Shown piece by piece: positions 1 to 7,199 of a DNA stretch of 14,998 bases; positions within the stretch are counted from its first letter, which is position 1, and each line of letters starts with the position of its first letter. The notes beneath the pieces are model-generated. The model made no database searches, was not told where the DNA came from, and was given only the letters and a program-made list of their open reading frames with translations. Origin of the DNA: CAZPUI01 sp964415525 (GTDB taxonomy: Bacteria > Acidobacteriota > Holophagae > Holophagales > Holophagaceae). Both the position numbers and the translations under genes were made by a program. Where the stretch lies: positions 1-14,998 of the forward strand of contig CAYQAS010000105.1 in assembly GCA_964415525.1 (NCBI GenBank), written 5' to 3'.

Positions 1-441
1 CTCGTGCTGGCGGGGTTTGGCGCTGCCGAACATCTCGGAGCTGCCCGCCTGGTAAAAGCGTACCTGCCGCCCACTGGCGTCCTGGTGGCTGCGGATGGCC
101 TCCAGCAGGCGCAGGGTGCCCATGCCCACCACCTCCGCCGTGAACTCTGGCTGGTCGAAGCTCACCCGCACGTGGCTCTGGGCACCCAGGTTGTAGACCT
201 CGTCCGGCTGGGTGGTATCCAGAATCCGGCGCAGGCCGTTGCCGTCGCTCAGGTCGCCGTAGTGCAGGTTCAGGGCAGGGCCGTCGTGGGGGTCCTGGTA
301 CAGGTGGTCGATGCGGTCGGTGTTGAAGGTGCTGGCGCGCCGGACGATGCCGTGGACCTGGTAGCCCTTGGCGAGCAGCAGCTCGCTGAGGTAACTGCCG
401 TCCTGGCCGGTGATGCCGGTGATGAGCGCGGTGCGGGTCAA
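1..441 (-). CDS. gmd: GDP-mannose 4,6-dehydratase, N-terminal part (runs off left edge)
   Basis: Converts GDP-D-mannose to GDP-4-keto-6-deoxy-D-mannose in the cytoplasm, the first step towards GDP-fucose, GDP-rhamnose and related sugars for surface glycans. The 147 visible residues are the N-terminal part of an SDR-type nucleotide-sugar enzyme: an NADP-binding TGITGQDG loop at residues 8-15, RRAST near residue 35, HYGDLSD, the NLGAQSHV stretch, and the SSEMFG segment at 134-139 that carries the catalytic Ser/Thr of the family. The YxxxK pair lies beyond the window. I chose a TTG start because GGAG sits five bases upstream and the Rossmann strand follows at once; no ATG fits. It lies 67 bases downstream of the sugar transferase on the same strand, with a hairpin between. 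Family assignment is firm; the exact start is less so. Confidence 0.93.
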   Translation of the reverse strand, partial: MTRTALITGITGQDGSYLSELLLAKGYQVHGIVRRASTFNTDRIDHLYQDPHDGPALNLHYGDLSDGNGLRRILDTTQPDEVYNLGAQSHVRVSFDQPEFTAEVVGMGTLRLLEAIRSHQDASGRQVRFYQAGSSEMFGSAKPRQHE

Positions 442-465
442 GGGGACTCCGGTGGGGAAAGGAAA

Positions 466-487
466 CGCCCGGAAGCGACTCCGGGCG
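466..487 (-). terminator. Hairpin with T-rich tail between sugar transferase and gmd
   Basis: A perfect 8-bp stem (CGCCCGGA / TCCGGGCG) with a six-base loop. Read on the minus strand it is followed directly by TTTCCTTTCC, so it looks like an intrinsic terminator or attenuator just after the sugar transferase stop. It would lower, not necessarily abolish, read-through into gmd, which starts 25 bases further on. Confidence 0.6.
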
Positions 488-508
488 ACGGGGTATGAAA
501 TATTTGGC

Positions 509-1183
509 CTAGTGGGCGTCCTTGGAGGCGACCACCACCCAGAACGTGCGCAGGAGCAGGACGACATCCATCCCCAGGCTCCAGCGCTTCACGTAGTAGG
601 CGTCCATCTGCACGCGCTTGCGGAAGGTGGTGGCGTTGCGGCCGTAGACCTGCCAGAAACCGGTGATGCCGGGCTTGAGGGTGAGGATGAGTTCCTCGCG
701 GCCGAGCATGGCGTGGCGCTCCCGGGGGATGTAGGGGCGGGGGCCCACCAGGCTCATCTCGCCGATGAGGACGTTCCAGAGCTGGGGCAGCTCGTCCAGG
801 CTGGTCTTGCGCAGGATGCGGCCCACCCGGGTGACCCGGGGATCCTGCTTCATCTTGTGGAAGGCACGGTATTCCCGGGCCAGGGGGCCGTCCTCTGCCA
901 GGATTTTCTGGAGGATGGCCTCGGCGCCCACCTGCATGGAGCGGAACTTCAGGGGCCGGATGGTGCGCCCGGAGCGGCCCATCTGGTTCTGGCTGAAGAG
1001 CAGGGGACCGGGGGAGTCCAGCTTTACCGCCAGGGCCACCAGGGTCAGGATCGGCAGGGTGAAGGGCAGGCTGGCCAGTACCAGGGTCAGGTCGAGGGTG
1101 CGCTTGGCGAGGCCCTGGACATGGAAGGAGGCCCGCGGCAACCACGGGGCGTCTTCGTCAAGCAGGGTAGATGGGTGGGACAT
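509..1183 (-). CDS. Bacterial sugar transferase (undecaprenyl-phosphate sugar-1-phosphate transferase)
   Basis: Transfers a sugar-1-phosphate from a UDP-sugar to undecaprenyl phosphate at the inner membrane, the priming step for a capsule, exopolysaccharide or O-unit. The 224-residue product is the short catalytic form of the family (PF02397): one hydrophobic segment at about 30-53 with internal prolines, typical of the re-entrant helix, then KFRSM (79-83), the Asp-Glu pair in TSLDELPQLWNVL (D130, E131), MSLVGPRP (143-150) and GITGFWQVYGR (172-182). The multi-TM N-terminal domain of WbaP/WcaJ-type enzymes is absent. I chose the ATG at 1183 with GAGGAG ten bases upstream; a GTG two codons earlier and an in-frame start at 1210 are possible. 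The sugar used cannot be read from the sequence. It probably heads a unit with gmd. Confidence 0.92.
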   Translation of the reverse strand: MSHPSTLLDEDAPWLPRASFHVQGLAKRTLDLTLVLASLPFTLPILTLVALAVKLDSPGPLLFSQNQMGRSGRTIRPLKFRSMQVGAEAILQKILAEDGPLAREYRAFHKMKQDPRVTRVGRILRKTSLDELPQLWNVLIGEMSLVGPRPYIPRERHAMLGREELILTLKPGITGFWQVYGRNATTFRKRVQMDAYYVKRWSLGMDVVLLLRTFWVVVASKDAH

Positions 1184-1323
1184 GTTCACAGGGCTCCTCG
1201 CCGGGGACATGCGGGCAACTGCTCAGCAATCATTTGAATCACTGGGATGTTTGCAACCTGTCATCAGCTTGCCAAATCATGCGATGTTTGTAAACCACTT
1301 CAGGAGAGTGAACGTGTTGTGAC

Positions 1324-1353
1324 GGAATGGAGTCATCCTGGGGTGACTCTTCC
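1324..1353. repeat. Inverted repeat GAGTCA-N8-TGACTC
   Basis: A perfect 6-bp arm pair (1330-1335 and 1344-1349) around eight bases, extended by GGAA (1324-1327) and TTCC (1350-1353) with a two-base bulge on one side. It lies about 140 bases upstream of the sugar transferase start, in A/T-rich spacer, so it could be an operator or a leader hairpin. There is no T-run to support a terminator. Confidence 0.45.
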
Positions 1354-1586
1354 GCTGAAATATGCAAGCCAAGTCCAGATCGTTCAGTTGGTGGGAAGAA
1401 AGTGCACAGGTGGAGAGGGGTCGTGGGGTGTCCCATCTGGCTGGCTTCAGAAAACAAGGGATCATTATCGTGCGGTCTGCGGTTTTGTATCCTGCAGGTG
1501 ATTAAATCGTTACAGCGCTATATCACGCATCCATGTGTCGGCTGTGCGGATTGTCATGAATGTGTGAGGTGAACCGGGCGAGGTCG

Positions 1587-1650
1587 CCCCCAGACGCGCC
1601 AAGGCCCGCGTGGAAGGCGGGCCCTGGGTGTGTGCGTGAGGGTCTGGGGG
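1587..1650. terminator. Nested inverted repeat downstream of the M6 protease
   Basis: An outer perfect 9-bp pair (CCCCCAGAC at 1587-1595, GTCTGGGGG at 1642-1650) encloses an inner perfect 7-bp pair (GGCCCGC at 1603-1609, GCGGGCC at 1617-1623). It begins about 35 bases past the protease stop on the minus strand. The position and stem strength suit a terminator, but no T-run follows on either strand, so a 3' mRNA-stabilising structure is equally possible. Confidence 0.45.
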
Positions 1651-1684
1651 TGTCGTCCATAGGCCTCCTGAGGGTGGGTTGGTA

Positions 1685-3859
1685 TCAGCCGCGGGGATTG
1701 CGGCGGCGGTCGTTGCCGGTGTCGCCGAGGAGGTTGGAGCCGGTCGTGGTGTAGGTGACCCCATCGATCCAGGTGCGGTCGGCGCCGAAGCTGAAGGTGG
1801 TGTTCTTGCGGAAGGACCAGCGCAGGGTGTGGGGGCCTTCGCCGAGGGTCACGGTCTGGCGGGTCCAGCTGTTCTCGCCGCTATAGGTATTGATGGGCAG
1901 ACCGTCGATGGTGAGTTCCAGGGCGTCCCAGGCGTCGCAGGAGGTGCGGACCCAGAAGGACAGGGTGCCGGCGCCGATGACGGTGGTTTCCAGGTGGGAG
2001 ACCTGGCCGCGGGTCAGGGCGGGGGAGGCGGCGCAGGTGGTGCCGGCGGCGGGGGTCTCGGTGCTCTCGGTCCAGAAGCCATCGCCAAAGGTGCGGAAGG
2101 CGAGGGTGGGGTTGTCCAGGGTACCGCCGGCGACGACGGGGATGCGGTAGGTGAGGCTGCTGCTGGGGGCGGACCAGGCGGACCAGAGGCCGGCGCCGTT
2201 GCGGGCACGGACCCGGGCGTAGTAGGGGGTGCCGTCCTGCGCCATGCCGGCGAGGGAGAAGGTCGTGCCGGAGGTCAGGCCGTCATACAGCTCGCTGCCA
2301 TCGGGGGTGGTGCCGATCTGGATCTGCCAGGCGACGATGGGGCTCTCTTCGTCCACCACGGTGCCGAGGCTCCAGGTGAAGCTGAGGCGGTTCTCGTTCA
2401 CGACGGCGGCGGGGCCGAAGGGGGTGGCGGGCAGGCCATCGGGGGCGGTGAGGTCGGCGGGGGTCGAGAAGACGTTGAGGGTCATCTCGGGGGCGGCTTC
2501 GGAGATGTCGCGGACGCCGAGCCATGTGAAGGTGCCGTCGAAGCGGGCGGTGGTGCGGGCTTCGAGGGTCATGCCCTGCTGCCAGTAATCACCGGCGTTG
2601 GCGCCGAAGTTGCGATCGATCTCCCCCAGGCCATCGGCTTCCACCAGGCTCAGGAGCTTGTGGTCGGCATAGCTGTTGTCGAACTGGAAGTCCTGACCGG
2701 TGGCGTTGAGGCGGGCGTCGACGTGCCAGACCAGGAGGCCGTTGGCGGCGAGGTCGCTGTCGTTGCCAGTGCGGTGGCGGTTCTGGAGCAGGAAGTATTC
2801 GCCGAAGGCGCCGTCCTGGGGGGCTTCGGGGAACAGGAGGATCGCGTCGGGGTGCGTGCCGGAGGCGCGGAGCGTGAGGCCGGCTTCGGTGCGGGTGACG
2901 ACGGTGGGTTCGATCCAGCCGAGGAGGAACTTGCTGAACGCGTTGTGGTCACCCCAGCTGGCGTCCATCATGTCCAGTCCGCCGAGACCGCCCTTGGGGC
3001 CGATGCCGTCGTTGTAGTCGTAGTAGTCGGGCAGGCCGAGGGCGTGGCCGGTTTCGTGGATGAGGATCCGGGGGGAGAAGGGGTCGGTGGTGGGGCGGGA
3101 CAGCCACTGCCACGTGTAGGTGTCGAGGCGCTTGCCGTCCACGGTGTAGCTGTTGTCGGTCCAGTCGGTCTTGTAGCTCCACCAGAACTTGCCCCAGCCG
3201 TTGTCGGGACCGGTCCACACCACGGCGAAGTAGTCGATGGTGCCGTCGCCGTCGTTGTCGTACTGGCTGAAGTCGTGGCCCTGGGCCTTGAAGGAGGCGA
3301 TGGCTTCCTTGATCAGGTTTTCGCGGGTGTAGCTGTCGTTCTCCATGTAGGCCCGGGGATAGGCGGGGCGGTACCAGCCCAGCACGGAACCGCCGAGCTC
3401 GAGCTGGTTGTAGGAGGAGCGGCGGTAGAAGTTGCGGACGCTCTCGTAGGGGTAGGCGGCTGCGTCGCCATCGCCGTAGATTTTGCTCTGCAGGGCGGCG
3501 GGGCTGTTGGCGGCGTCGGCGGGGAAATCGCTGAAGTCGATGGCCAGGGTGAAGAACTTCACGCTGCCTTTGGTGGGCATGCCCTTCCAGGCGGGCGGCG
3601 GAGTGGCGCGCTCGATCCCGGGGGCGGCATTCCTTTCCACCAGGCTGCGCTGGGCGCGCTGCACGAGCCGGTCGGCGGTGCGGTGGTTGCGAAGGGTCTG
3701 GGCGAAGGTCACGCGCTCGCGGAGGCTGCCGTCGCGGCGGTAGGCGGCCATCTCTTCGGGGCTCGCCGGAGGCATGGCGCTCGCGGTGAGGGAGAAGAAG
3801 CAGGCCAGGGCGCACAGGGCGCGGCCGAGACAGACGCTGTCTAGAGCGATGGAAGCCAT
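1685..3859 (-). CDS. Secreted M6-family zinc metalloprotease with FN3 and C-terminal beta-sandwich domains
   Basis: A 724-residue extracellular protease related to immune inhibitor A. The start ATG has GGAGG five bases upstream; a longer start at 3907 would bury the signal peptide. Signal peptide: residues 1-28, hydrophobic core about 14-26, likely cut after ASA. The catalytic core holds HETGHALGLPD (268-278), matching the M6 HExxHxxGxxD zinc motif, followed by a GGLDMMDASWG Met-turn. A DNDGDG loop at about 201-206 looks like a calcium site. A fibronectin type III-like domain covers about 470-570. The last 150 residues resemble the jelly-roll modules with SFWVRTS, the LxxxIDG turn and WIDGV that are common at the C-termini of secreted hydrolases. 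It ends in a short basic tail (DRRRNPR). It stands alone between spacers; substrate unknown, probably nutritional proteolysis. Confidence 0.9.
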   Translation of the reverse strand: MASIALDSVCLGRALCALACFFSLTASAMPPASPEEMAAYRRDGSLRERVTFAQTLRNHRTADRLVQRAQRSLVERNAAPGIERATPPPAWKGMPTKGSVKFFTLAIDFSDFPADAANSPAALQSKIYGDGDAAAYPYESVRNFYRRSSYNQLELGGSVLGWYRPAYPRAYMENDSYTRENLIKEAIASFKAQGHDFSQYDNDGDGTIDYFAVVWTGPDNGWGKFWWSYKTDWTDNSYTVDGKRLDTYTWQWLSRPTTDPFSPRILIHETGHALGLPDYYDYNDGIGPKGGLGGLDMMDASWGDHNAFSKFLLGWIEPTVVTRTEAGLTLRASGTHPDAILLFPEAPQDGAFGEYFLLQNRHRTGNDSDLAANGLLVWHVDARLNATGQDFQFDNSYADHKLLSLVEADGLGEIDRNFGANAGDYWQQGMTLEARTTARFDGTFTWLGVRDISEAAPEMTLNVFSTPADLTAPDGLPATPFGPAAVVNENRLSFTWSLGTVVDEESPIVAWQIQIGTTPDGSELYDGLTSGTTFSLAGMAQDGTPYYARVRARNGAGLWSAWSAPSSSLTYRIPVVAGGTLDNPTLAFRTFGDGFWTESTETPAAGTTCAASPALTRGQVSHLETTVIGAGTLSFWVRTSCDAWDALELTIDGLPINTYSGENSWTRQTVTLGEGPHTLRWSFRKNTTFSFGADRTWIDGVTYTTTGSNLLGDTGNDRRRNPRG

Positions 3860-4299
3860 GGCATCCTCCGGGTTGCGGGGGCGACGCGGAGCCAAAGCCG
3901 TATCCAAAGCCTTCGGTTTCAGGCCATTGGATGACTCACGCTCACAAGTCCCCTTTCGGAGGGTTCGGGGGGGGGCTCAACCCCCCCCTCTCAAAAAACT
4001 TGTACAAAGTTCAAGTTTTGAGTGGGCGCCGTTTGCCGGGGTTGATGAATTTTAATGTCCGTTCATGGGGCTTGCGCGGGTCGGGTGATGCCCTTGGCCG
4101 AGGAACGTCGATTCGCAGGGGAAGGGCGATGAGTGGCCGGGGTGGGAGCTCCGTGGGTCGGGCCTGGTTTGGCAGACCGGGCACCTCCGAGCGCTGCGGC
4201 CTTGGCGACCGCCGGAAGCGGTGGGCTGCGCGCTCCAGGCTTTTCAAGTGCGAAGTGGTCGGGGGTCGGGCATTCTAGAGAATCCGGGAGTTTTCGGCT
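3860..4299. other. 440-base divergent spacer
   Basis: It separates the minus-strand protease from the plus-strand membrane protein, so it must hold promoters or leaders for both. Visible structure: an imperfect tandem 12-mer ending in CCAAAGCC near 3889-3912, a G9/C8 hairpin and an A/T-rich inverted repeat (listed separately), and a small palindrome ATTCT-AG-AGAAT at 4272-4283 just before the ribosome site of the next gene. A TTTTAAT at about 4049-4055 could serve as a plus-strand -10 box but lacks a good -35. Small ORFs here look like chance. Confidence 0.5.
3967..4022. repeat. G9/C8 hairpin next to a second inverted repeat
   Basis: Nine Gs (3967-3975), the loop CTCAA, and eight Cs (3981-3988) form an extreme homopolymer stem. 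Two bases later CTCAAAAAACTTG (3990-4002) pairs with CAAGTTTTGAG (4012-4022), 11 bp with two bulged A residues and a nine-base loop. Read on the plus strand these are two stacked stem-loops. On the minus strand they lie in the upstream region of the protease. Role unknown: terminator-like insulator, dispersed repeat or slippage-prone tract are all possible. Confidence 0.6.
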
Positions 4300-4977
4300 A
4301 TGGCACGCAATTTCAAGGACAAGGTCATTCAGATTCAAAAGCCGGCGCAGAGCCTCGAGGCCTTCAAGGCCAAGGCTGCGGTGCCGGAGACGGGGGATGG
4401 ACTGCTCAAGCCGGTCGCCATCGGTGCCGGTGCGGTGGTGCTCGTCATCCTGCTCTTCGTGGGCATCCGTAGCTGGCGCCAGGGCCGCATCGACAAGCAC
4501 GAGACGGCCATGGCGGAACTCCAGCTGGCCATTCAGGGGGATGGCTCTGCCGTACCCACGCCTGCCGATATTGAAAAGCGGATGCGGGAGCAGCTGCCGC
4601 GTCTGGAAGCGCTGGTGAAGGGTGCGCCTTCGGCCCGGCGTGGGGAAATCGAGGCCATGGTGGCGTCCTGGAAGCTGCAGCTGGAAGGCAAGGGCGGCAT
4701 TCAGGCGGCGCCTTCGGATCCCTGGGACCGTCTGCGCTTGGCTCAGCGCCAGGTGGCCCTCGCCCAGGGGCAGGAAGCCCTCGCCACCCTGACGCCGTTG
4801 CGTAAGAAGGCCGACATGTCCGAGTCCTGGGGCCACCTCTTCTGGGTGACGCTCCTGGAGGCGGACCGGGTCGTGGGCAACCGCGAACAGGCCTGGAAGG
4901 ATCTGGCGGAGTACAAGCGGATCTTCAAGGAGCAGGCGGACACGGCCTCCATGGAGCGCGTGATCGCCGGAATCTGA
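4300..4977 (+). CDS. Single-pass membrane protein with TPR-like helical domain, function unknown
   Basis: I do not recognise a named gene. The 225-residue product has a short basic N-terminus (1-37), one strong TM helix (about 38-58, no signal cleavage site) and then a helix-rich, charged domain. Residues 60-80 and 85-110 look like long amphipathic helices. Residues 145-225 read like two tetratricopeptide-type helix pairs (LAQRQVALAQGQEALATL, then WVTLLEADRVVGNREQAWKDL). The layout recalls YfgM-type proteins, but I see no firm match. Topology by positive charges is unclear because both flanks are basic. GGGAG lies nine bases before the ATG, supporting the start. It appears monocistronic, closed by a strong terminator 18 bases after the stop. 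Confidence 0.8.
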   Translation: MARNFKDKVIQIQKPAQSLEAFKAKAAVPETGDGLLKPVAIGAGAVVLVILLFVGIRSWRQGRIDKHETAMAELQLAIQGDGSAVPTPADIEKRMREQLPRLEALVKGAPSARRGEIEAMVASWKLQLEGKGGIQAAPSDPWDRLRLAQRQVALAQGQEALATLTPLRKKADMSESWGHLFWVTLLEADRVVGNREQAWKDLAEYKRIFKEQADTASMERVIAGI

Positions 4978-4995
4978 GTATCGGTGCCACTCAAA

Positions 4996-5025
4996 GAAGA
5001 AGCCGGTCCTCGGACCGGCTTCTTC
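4996..5025 (+). terminator. Strong intrinsic terminator-like hairpin
   Basis: GAAGAAGCCGGTCC pairs perfectly with GGACCGGCTTCTTC, which leaves effectively a CTCG tetraloop. The descending arm ends in CTTCTTC, so it supplies part of the U-rich stretch, and AAA precedes the ascending arm. It sits just after the stop of the upstream gene and 53 bases before the phosphorylase start, so it separates the two transcription units. Confidence 0.8.
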
Positions 5026-5077
5026 GTGTGGGTAACGCTGCTATCCTTCTCCCCCACATCCGTTGGAGAAGCCAACC

Positions 5078-6379
5078 ATGCGCATGTACGACCTGATCTA
5101 TACCAAGAAGTTGGGCGGCGCGCTCACCCCCGAGCAGATCGCCTTCTGGGTGGAAGGTGCCGCGAAGGGCACGATCCCCGACGAGCAGAGTTCGGCCCTG
5201 CTGATGGCCATCTGCTGGCGCGGGATGAACACCGAGGAGACCCTCGCGCTGACCCTGAACATGCGGGACTCCGGCGACCGCGTGGACCTCTCCGATGTCC
5301 CGGGCATCAAGGTGGACAAGCACAGCACCGGCGGCGTGGGCGACAAGGCCACCCTCATCCTGGGCCCCATCGTGGCGGCCTGCGGCGTGCCCTGCGCCAT
5401 GTTCTCGGGCCGCGGCCTGGGGCACACCGGCGGTACCGTGGACAAGTACGGCGCCGTTCCCGGTCTGCGCACGGAGCTGGACATCGCCGGCTTCAAGAAG
5501 AGCCTGCGCGAGACGGGCTTCGCCAACAGCGCCCAGACCGGCGACATCTGCCCCGCCGATCGCAAGCTCTACGCCCTGCGGGATGTGACGGCCACGGTGG
5601 AATCCATCCCGCTCATCACCGCCAGCATCATGTCCAAGAAGCTCGCGGGCGGCAGCGATGCCCTGGTGCTGGACGTGAAGTGCGGCGAGGGCGCCTTCAT
5701 GAAGACCCGGGAGGACGCCCGCGCCCTGGCCCGGAGCATGGTGGATGTGGGCAAGGCCCACGGCATGCGCATCAAGGCCTGCATCACCCGCATGGAAGAG
5801 CCCCTCGGCTGGGCCATCGGCAACGCCCTGGAGGTGATGGAGAGCGTGGAGATCCTCAAGGGGATGCACGGCGACTCCGACCTCGCCCAGGAGAGCTTCC
5901 GCCTGGCCGCGGAGATGCTCGTGCTGGGCGGCGCGGCCAAGGATCTGGCGGAGGCTGAGGCCAAGGTGGCCGCGAGCATCGCGGACGGCTCCGCCATGGA
6001 GAAGTTCCGCACCTGGACCGTGGCCAATGGCGGCGACCCGGCCTGCCTGGACGACTTCAGCCACTTCGCCCAGCCGGGTCAGGCCGTGGAGATCCGCGCG
6101 CTCAAGGAAGGCTGGATCCACGCCATGGATAGCCGAGCCCTCGGCATCCTCGCCATGGAGCAGGGTGCGGGACGGCGCAGCAAGGACGACGTGCTCGACA
6201 TGGCCGTGGGCATCCGTGTCCACCGCAACGTGGGTGATGCCGTGCGCGTCGGCGACCTGCTGTTCACGGTCTACACCAAGACCGGCGCCGAGGTGCCCGC
6301 GGCCCGCTTCCTGCAGGCCGTGGACCTGCGGCCCGAGCAGGCCCACCGCGGCCCCTGGCTGCTGGAGGAACTGAGCTAG
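5078..6379 (+). CDS. deoA: Pyrimidine-nucleoside / thymidine phosphorylase
   Basis: Cleaves thymidine, deoxyuridine or uridine with phosphate to the base and (deoxy)ribose-1-phosphate; cytoplasmic salvage. The 433-residue length matches the family (about 435-440). Order: helical N-terminal domain (1-65), large alpha/beta domain, C-terminal PYNP_C-type domain (about 345-420). Phosphate loop KHSTGGVGD at 81-89, SGRGLGHTGGTVDK at 110-123, and the catalytic set corresponding to E. coli R171/S186/K190 at R168, S183 and K187. LDVKCGEGAF follows. The usual [LIVM]-E after the DK of the signature is replaced by YG (DKYGAVPG). I chose the ATG at 5078, with GGAG nine bases upstream; ATG at 5084 and TTG at 5063 are alternatives. 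Whether it prefers thymidine (deoA) or several pyrimidines (pdp) cannot be told. Confidence 0.94.
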   Translation: MRMYDLIYTKKLGGALTPEQIAFWVEGAAKGTIPDEQSSALLMAICWRGMNTEETLALTLNMRDSGDRVDLSDVPGIKVDKHSTGGVGDKATLILGPIVAACGVPCAMFSGRGLGHTGGTVDKYGAVPGLRTELDIAGFKKSLRETGFANSAQTGDICPADRKLYALRDVTATVESIPLITASIMSKKLAGGSDALVLDVKCGEGAFMKTREDARALARSMVDVGKAHGMRIKACITRMEEPLGWAIGNALEVMESVEILKGMHGDSDLAQESFRLAAEMLVLGGAAKDLAEAEAKVAASIADGSAMEKFRTWTVANGGDPACLDDFSHFAQPGQAVEIRALKEGWIHAMDSRALGILAMEQGAGRRSKDDVLDMAVGIRVHRNVGDAVRVGDLLFTVYTKTGAEVPAARFLQAVDLRPEQAHRGPWLLEELS

Positions 6380-6406
6380 TCCCGCGAATTCGGTCCTGTC
6401 GAACAC

Positions 6407-6459
6407 CGCCGCCGTTGCGCCTCTGGCTGCTGCGGCGGCGATGTGTTTCAAGGCGCCGC
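6407..6459 (+). terminator. Two overlapping GC hairpins after the phosphorylase gene
   Basis: CGCCGCCG (6407-6414) can pair with CGGCGGCG (6433-6440). Alternatively GCGGCG (6432-6437) can pair with CGCCGC (6454-6459), which is followed by TTCTGG. The two stems exclude each other. Position suits a terminator for the phosphorylase, but the loops are long and the T-run poor. Confidence 0.3.
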
Positions 6460-6594
6460 TTCTGGGTCGTACCCTCGGCCCGCGCTAGCGGAGGCGAATT
6501 CATCCATTTGAATGACAACGGGCATGAACAAATCGGTTCACGGGGTGCCGGGTGATAGCATGGCTTCCGCCATAATCGTTCTGGGAGCGCCTTC

Positions 6595-7197
6595 ATGAGC
6601 CATCGCGATCAGCGTGCTTTCGAACGGATTCCCTGTTTCAAGCGAACCCGAATCTGGATGAATGGCCGGTTGGTGTCCCCTTCGTTGGCGATCAACCTGA
6701 GCCTCGGTGGTCTGTTGCTGGCGCCCATCGCCGCGGCTTCGCTCGGCAGTCTGCTGGAGGTGGAGCTGCCCGGATCCCGCAAGCTCGAGGGCCGGGTGGT
6801 GCGCCACGACATGAGTGGGACGGCCATCCAGTTCCAGCAGACCCTTGAGCTGAACCGCTTCCAGGCCGTTGTTCAGGCCCCCTCCCCCAGCGTCTACCAG
6901 CGCCTGACGGGTGCCTACATGGACTATCTTCACGCGGGGCAGGTTCGGGATGATGCCACTTGCGAGCGCCTGGTGGGTGTGTCGCGGCGGGTCTACAGCC
7001 GCGTCTTCCTTGTCACTTTCGTCGGCAGCCTCTCCCTGGCGGTTCTGGCCGCATGGCTCCTGCGTGGCCTCTACCTGCACCACGGCACGGTCCTGAAGAT
7101 CGGCCTCTCGTTCGGCTACGGCGCCCTGGTGATGGCGGTGTTCCAGCCCGCCATGGACCTGCTGATTTTCCGGATGCTCCGCAGCCGAAAGGTCTGA
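6595..7197 (+). CDS. PilZ-domain protein with two C-terminal transmembrane helices
   Basis: Likely a membrane-bound cyclic-di-GMP effector. Residues 1-90 form a PilZ domain: the RxxxR element is R7-A-F-E-R11 and the [DN]xSxxG element is N34-L-S-L-G38-G, with the expected beta-rich run between and after. A linker (about 91-132, helical) leads to two hydrophobic segments at about 137-160 and 167-190, and a basic tail (RMLRSRKV) that should be cytoplasmic. GGGAG lies seven bases before the ATG. It is 215 bases past the phosphorylase, so it probably has its own promoter. It ends two bases from the stop of the convergent UDP-glucose pyrophosphorylase gene. Its target is not visible; control of glycan synthesis or motility is inferred from the PilZ family and the setting. 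Confidence 0.87.
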   Translation: MSHRDQRAFERIPCFKRTRIWMNGRLVSPSLAINLSLGGLLLAPIAAASLGSLLEVELPGSRKLEGRVVRHDMSGTAIQFQQTLELNRFQAVVQAPSPSVYQRLTGAYMDYLHAGQVRDDATCERLVGVSRRVYSRVFLVTFVGSLSLAVLAAWLLRGLYLHHGTVLKIGLSFGYGALVMAVFQPAMDLLIFRMLRSRKV

Positions 7198-7199
7198 GG

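Larger units (their letters stand above)
1184..1684. other. 500-base spacer without a convincing gene
   Basis: This stretch lies upstream of the minus-strand sugar transferase and downstream of the minus-strand protease. It is clearly richer in A and T than the genes around it, especially 1220-1560, as expected for a promoter region. Short ORFs on both strands (for example 72 codons at 1239-1457, minus) lack ribosome sites and recognisable sequence. It contains two inverted repeats listed separately. I could not assign a promoter with confidence. Confidence 0.6.

Noticed and set aside
1270..1310. Possible sigma54-type TTGGCA / TTGC pair upstream of the sugar transferase
   Set aside because: The distance between the GG and GC elements is wrong for a -24/-12 promoter.
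1239..1457. 72-codon minus-strand ORF upstream of the sugar transferase
   Set aside because: No family resemblance, no ribosome site, and it overlaps probable promoter DNA.
1679..3844. Very long plus-strand ORF (721 codons) opposite the protease
   Set aside because: Low-complexity Gly/Ala/Val protein without motifs; it is the antisense shadow of a clear M6 protease in high-GC DNA.
3931..4278. 115-codon plus-strand ORF in the divergent spacer
   Set aside because: It runs through the G9/C8 hairpin, has no motif and no adequate ribosome site.
4991..6451. 486-codon minus-strand ORF opposite the phosphorylase
   Set aside because: Antisense shadow; no recognisable family, while the plus strand has a full enzyme.
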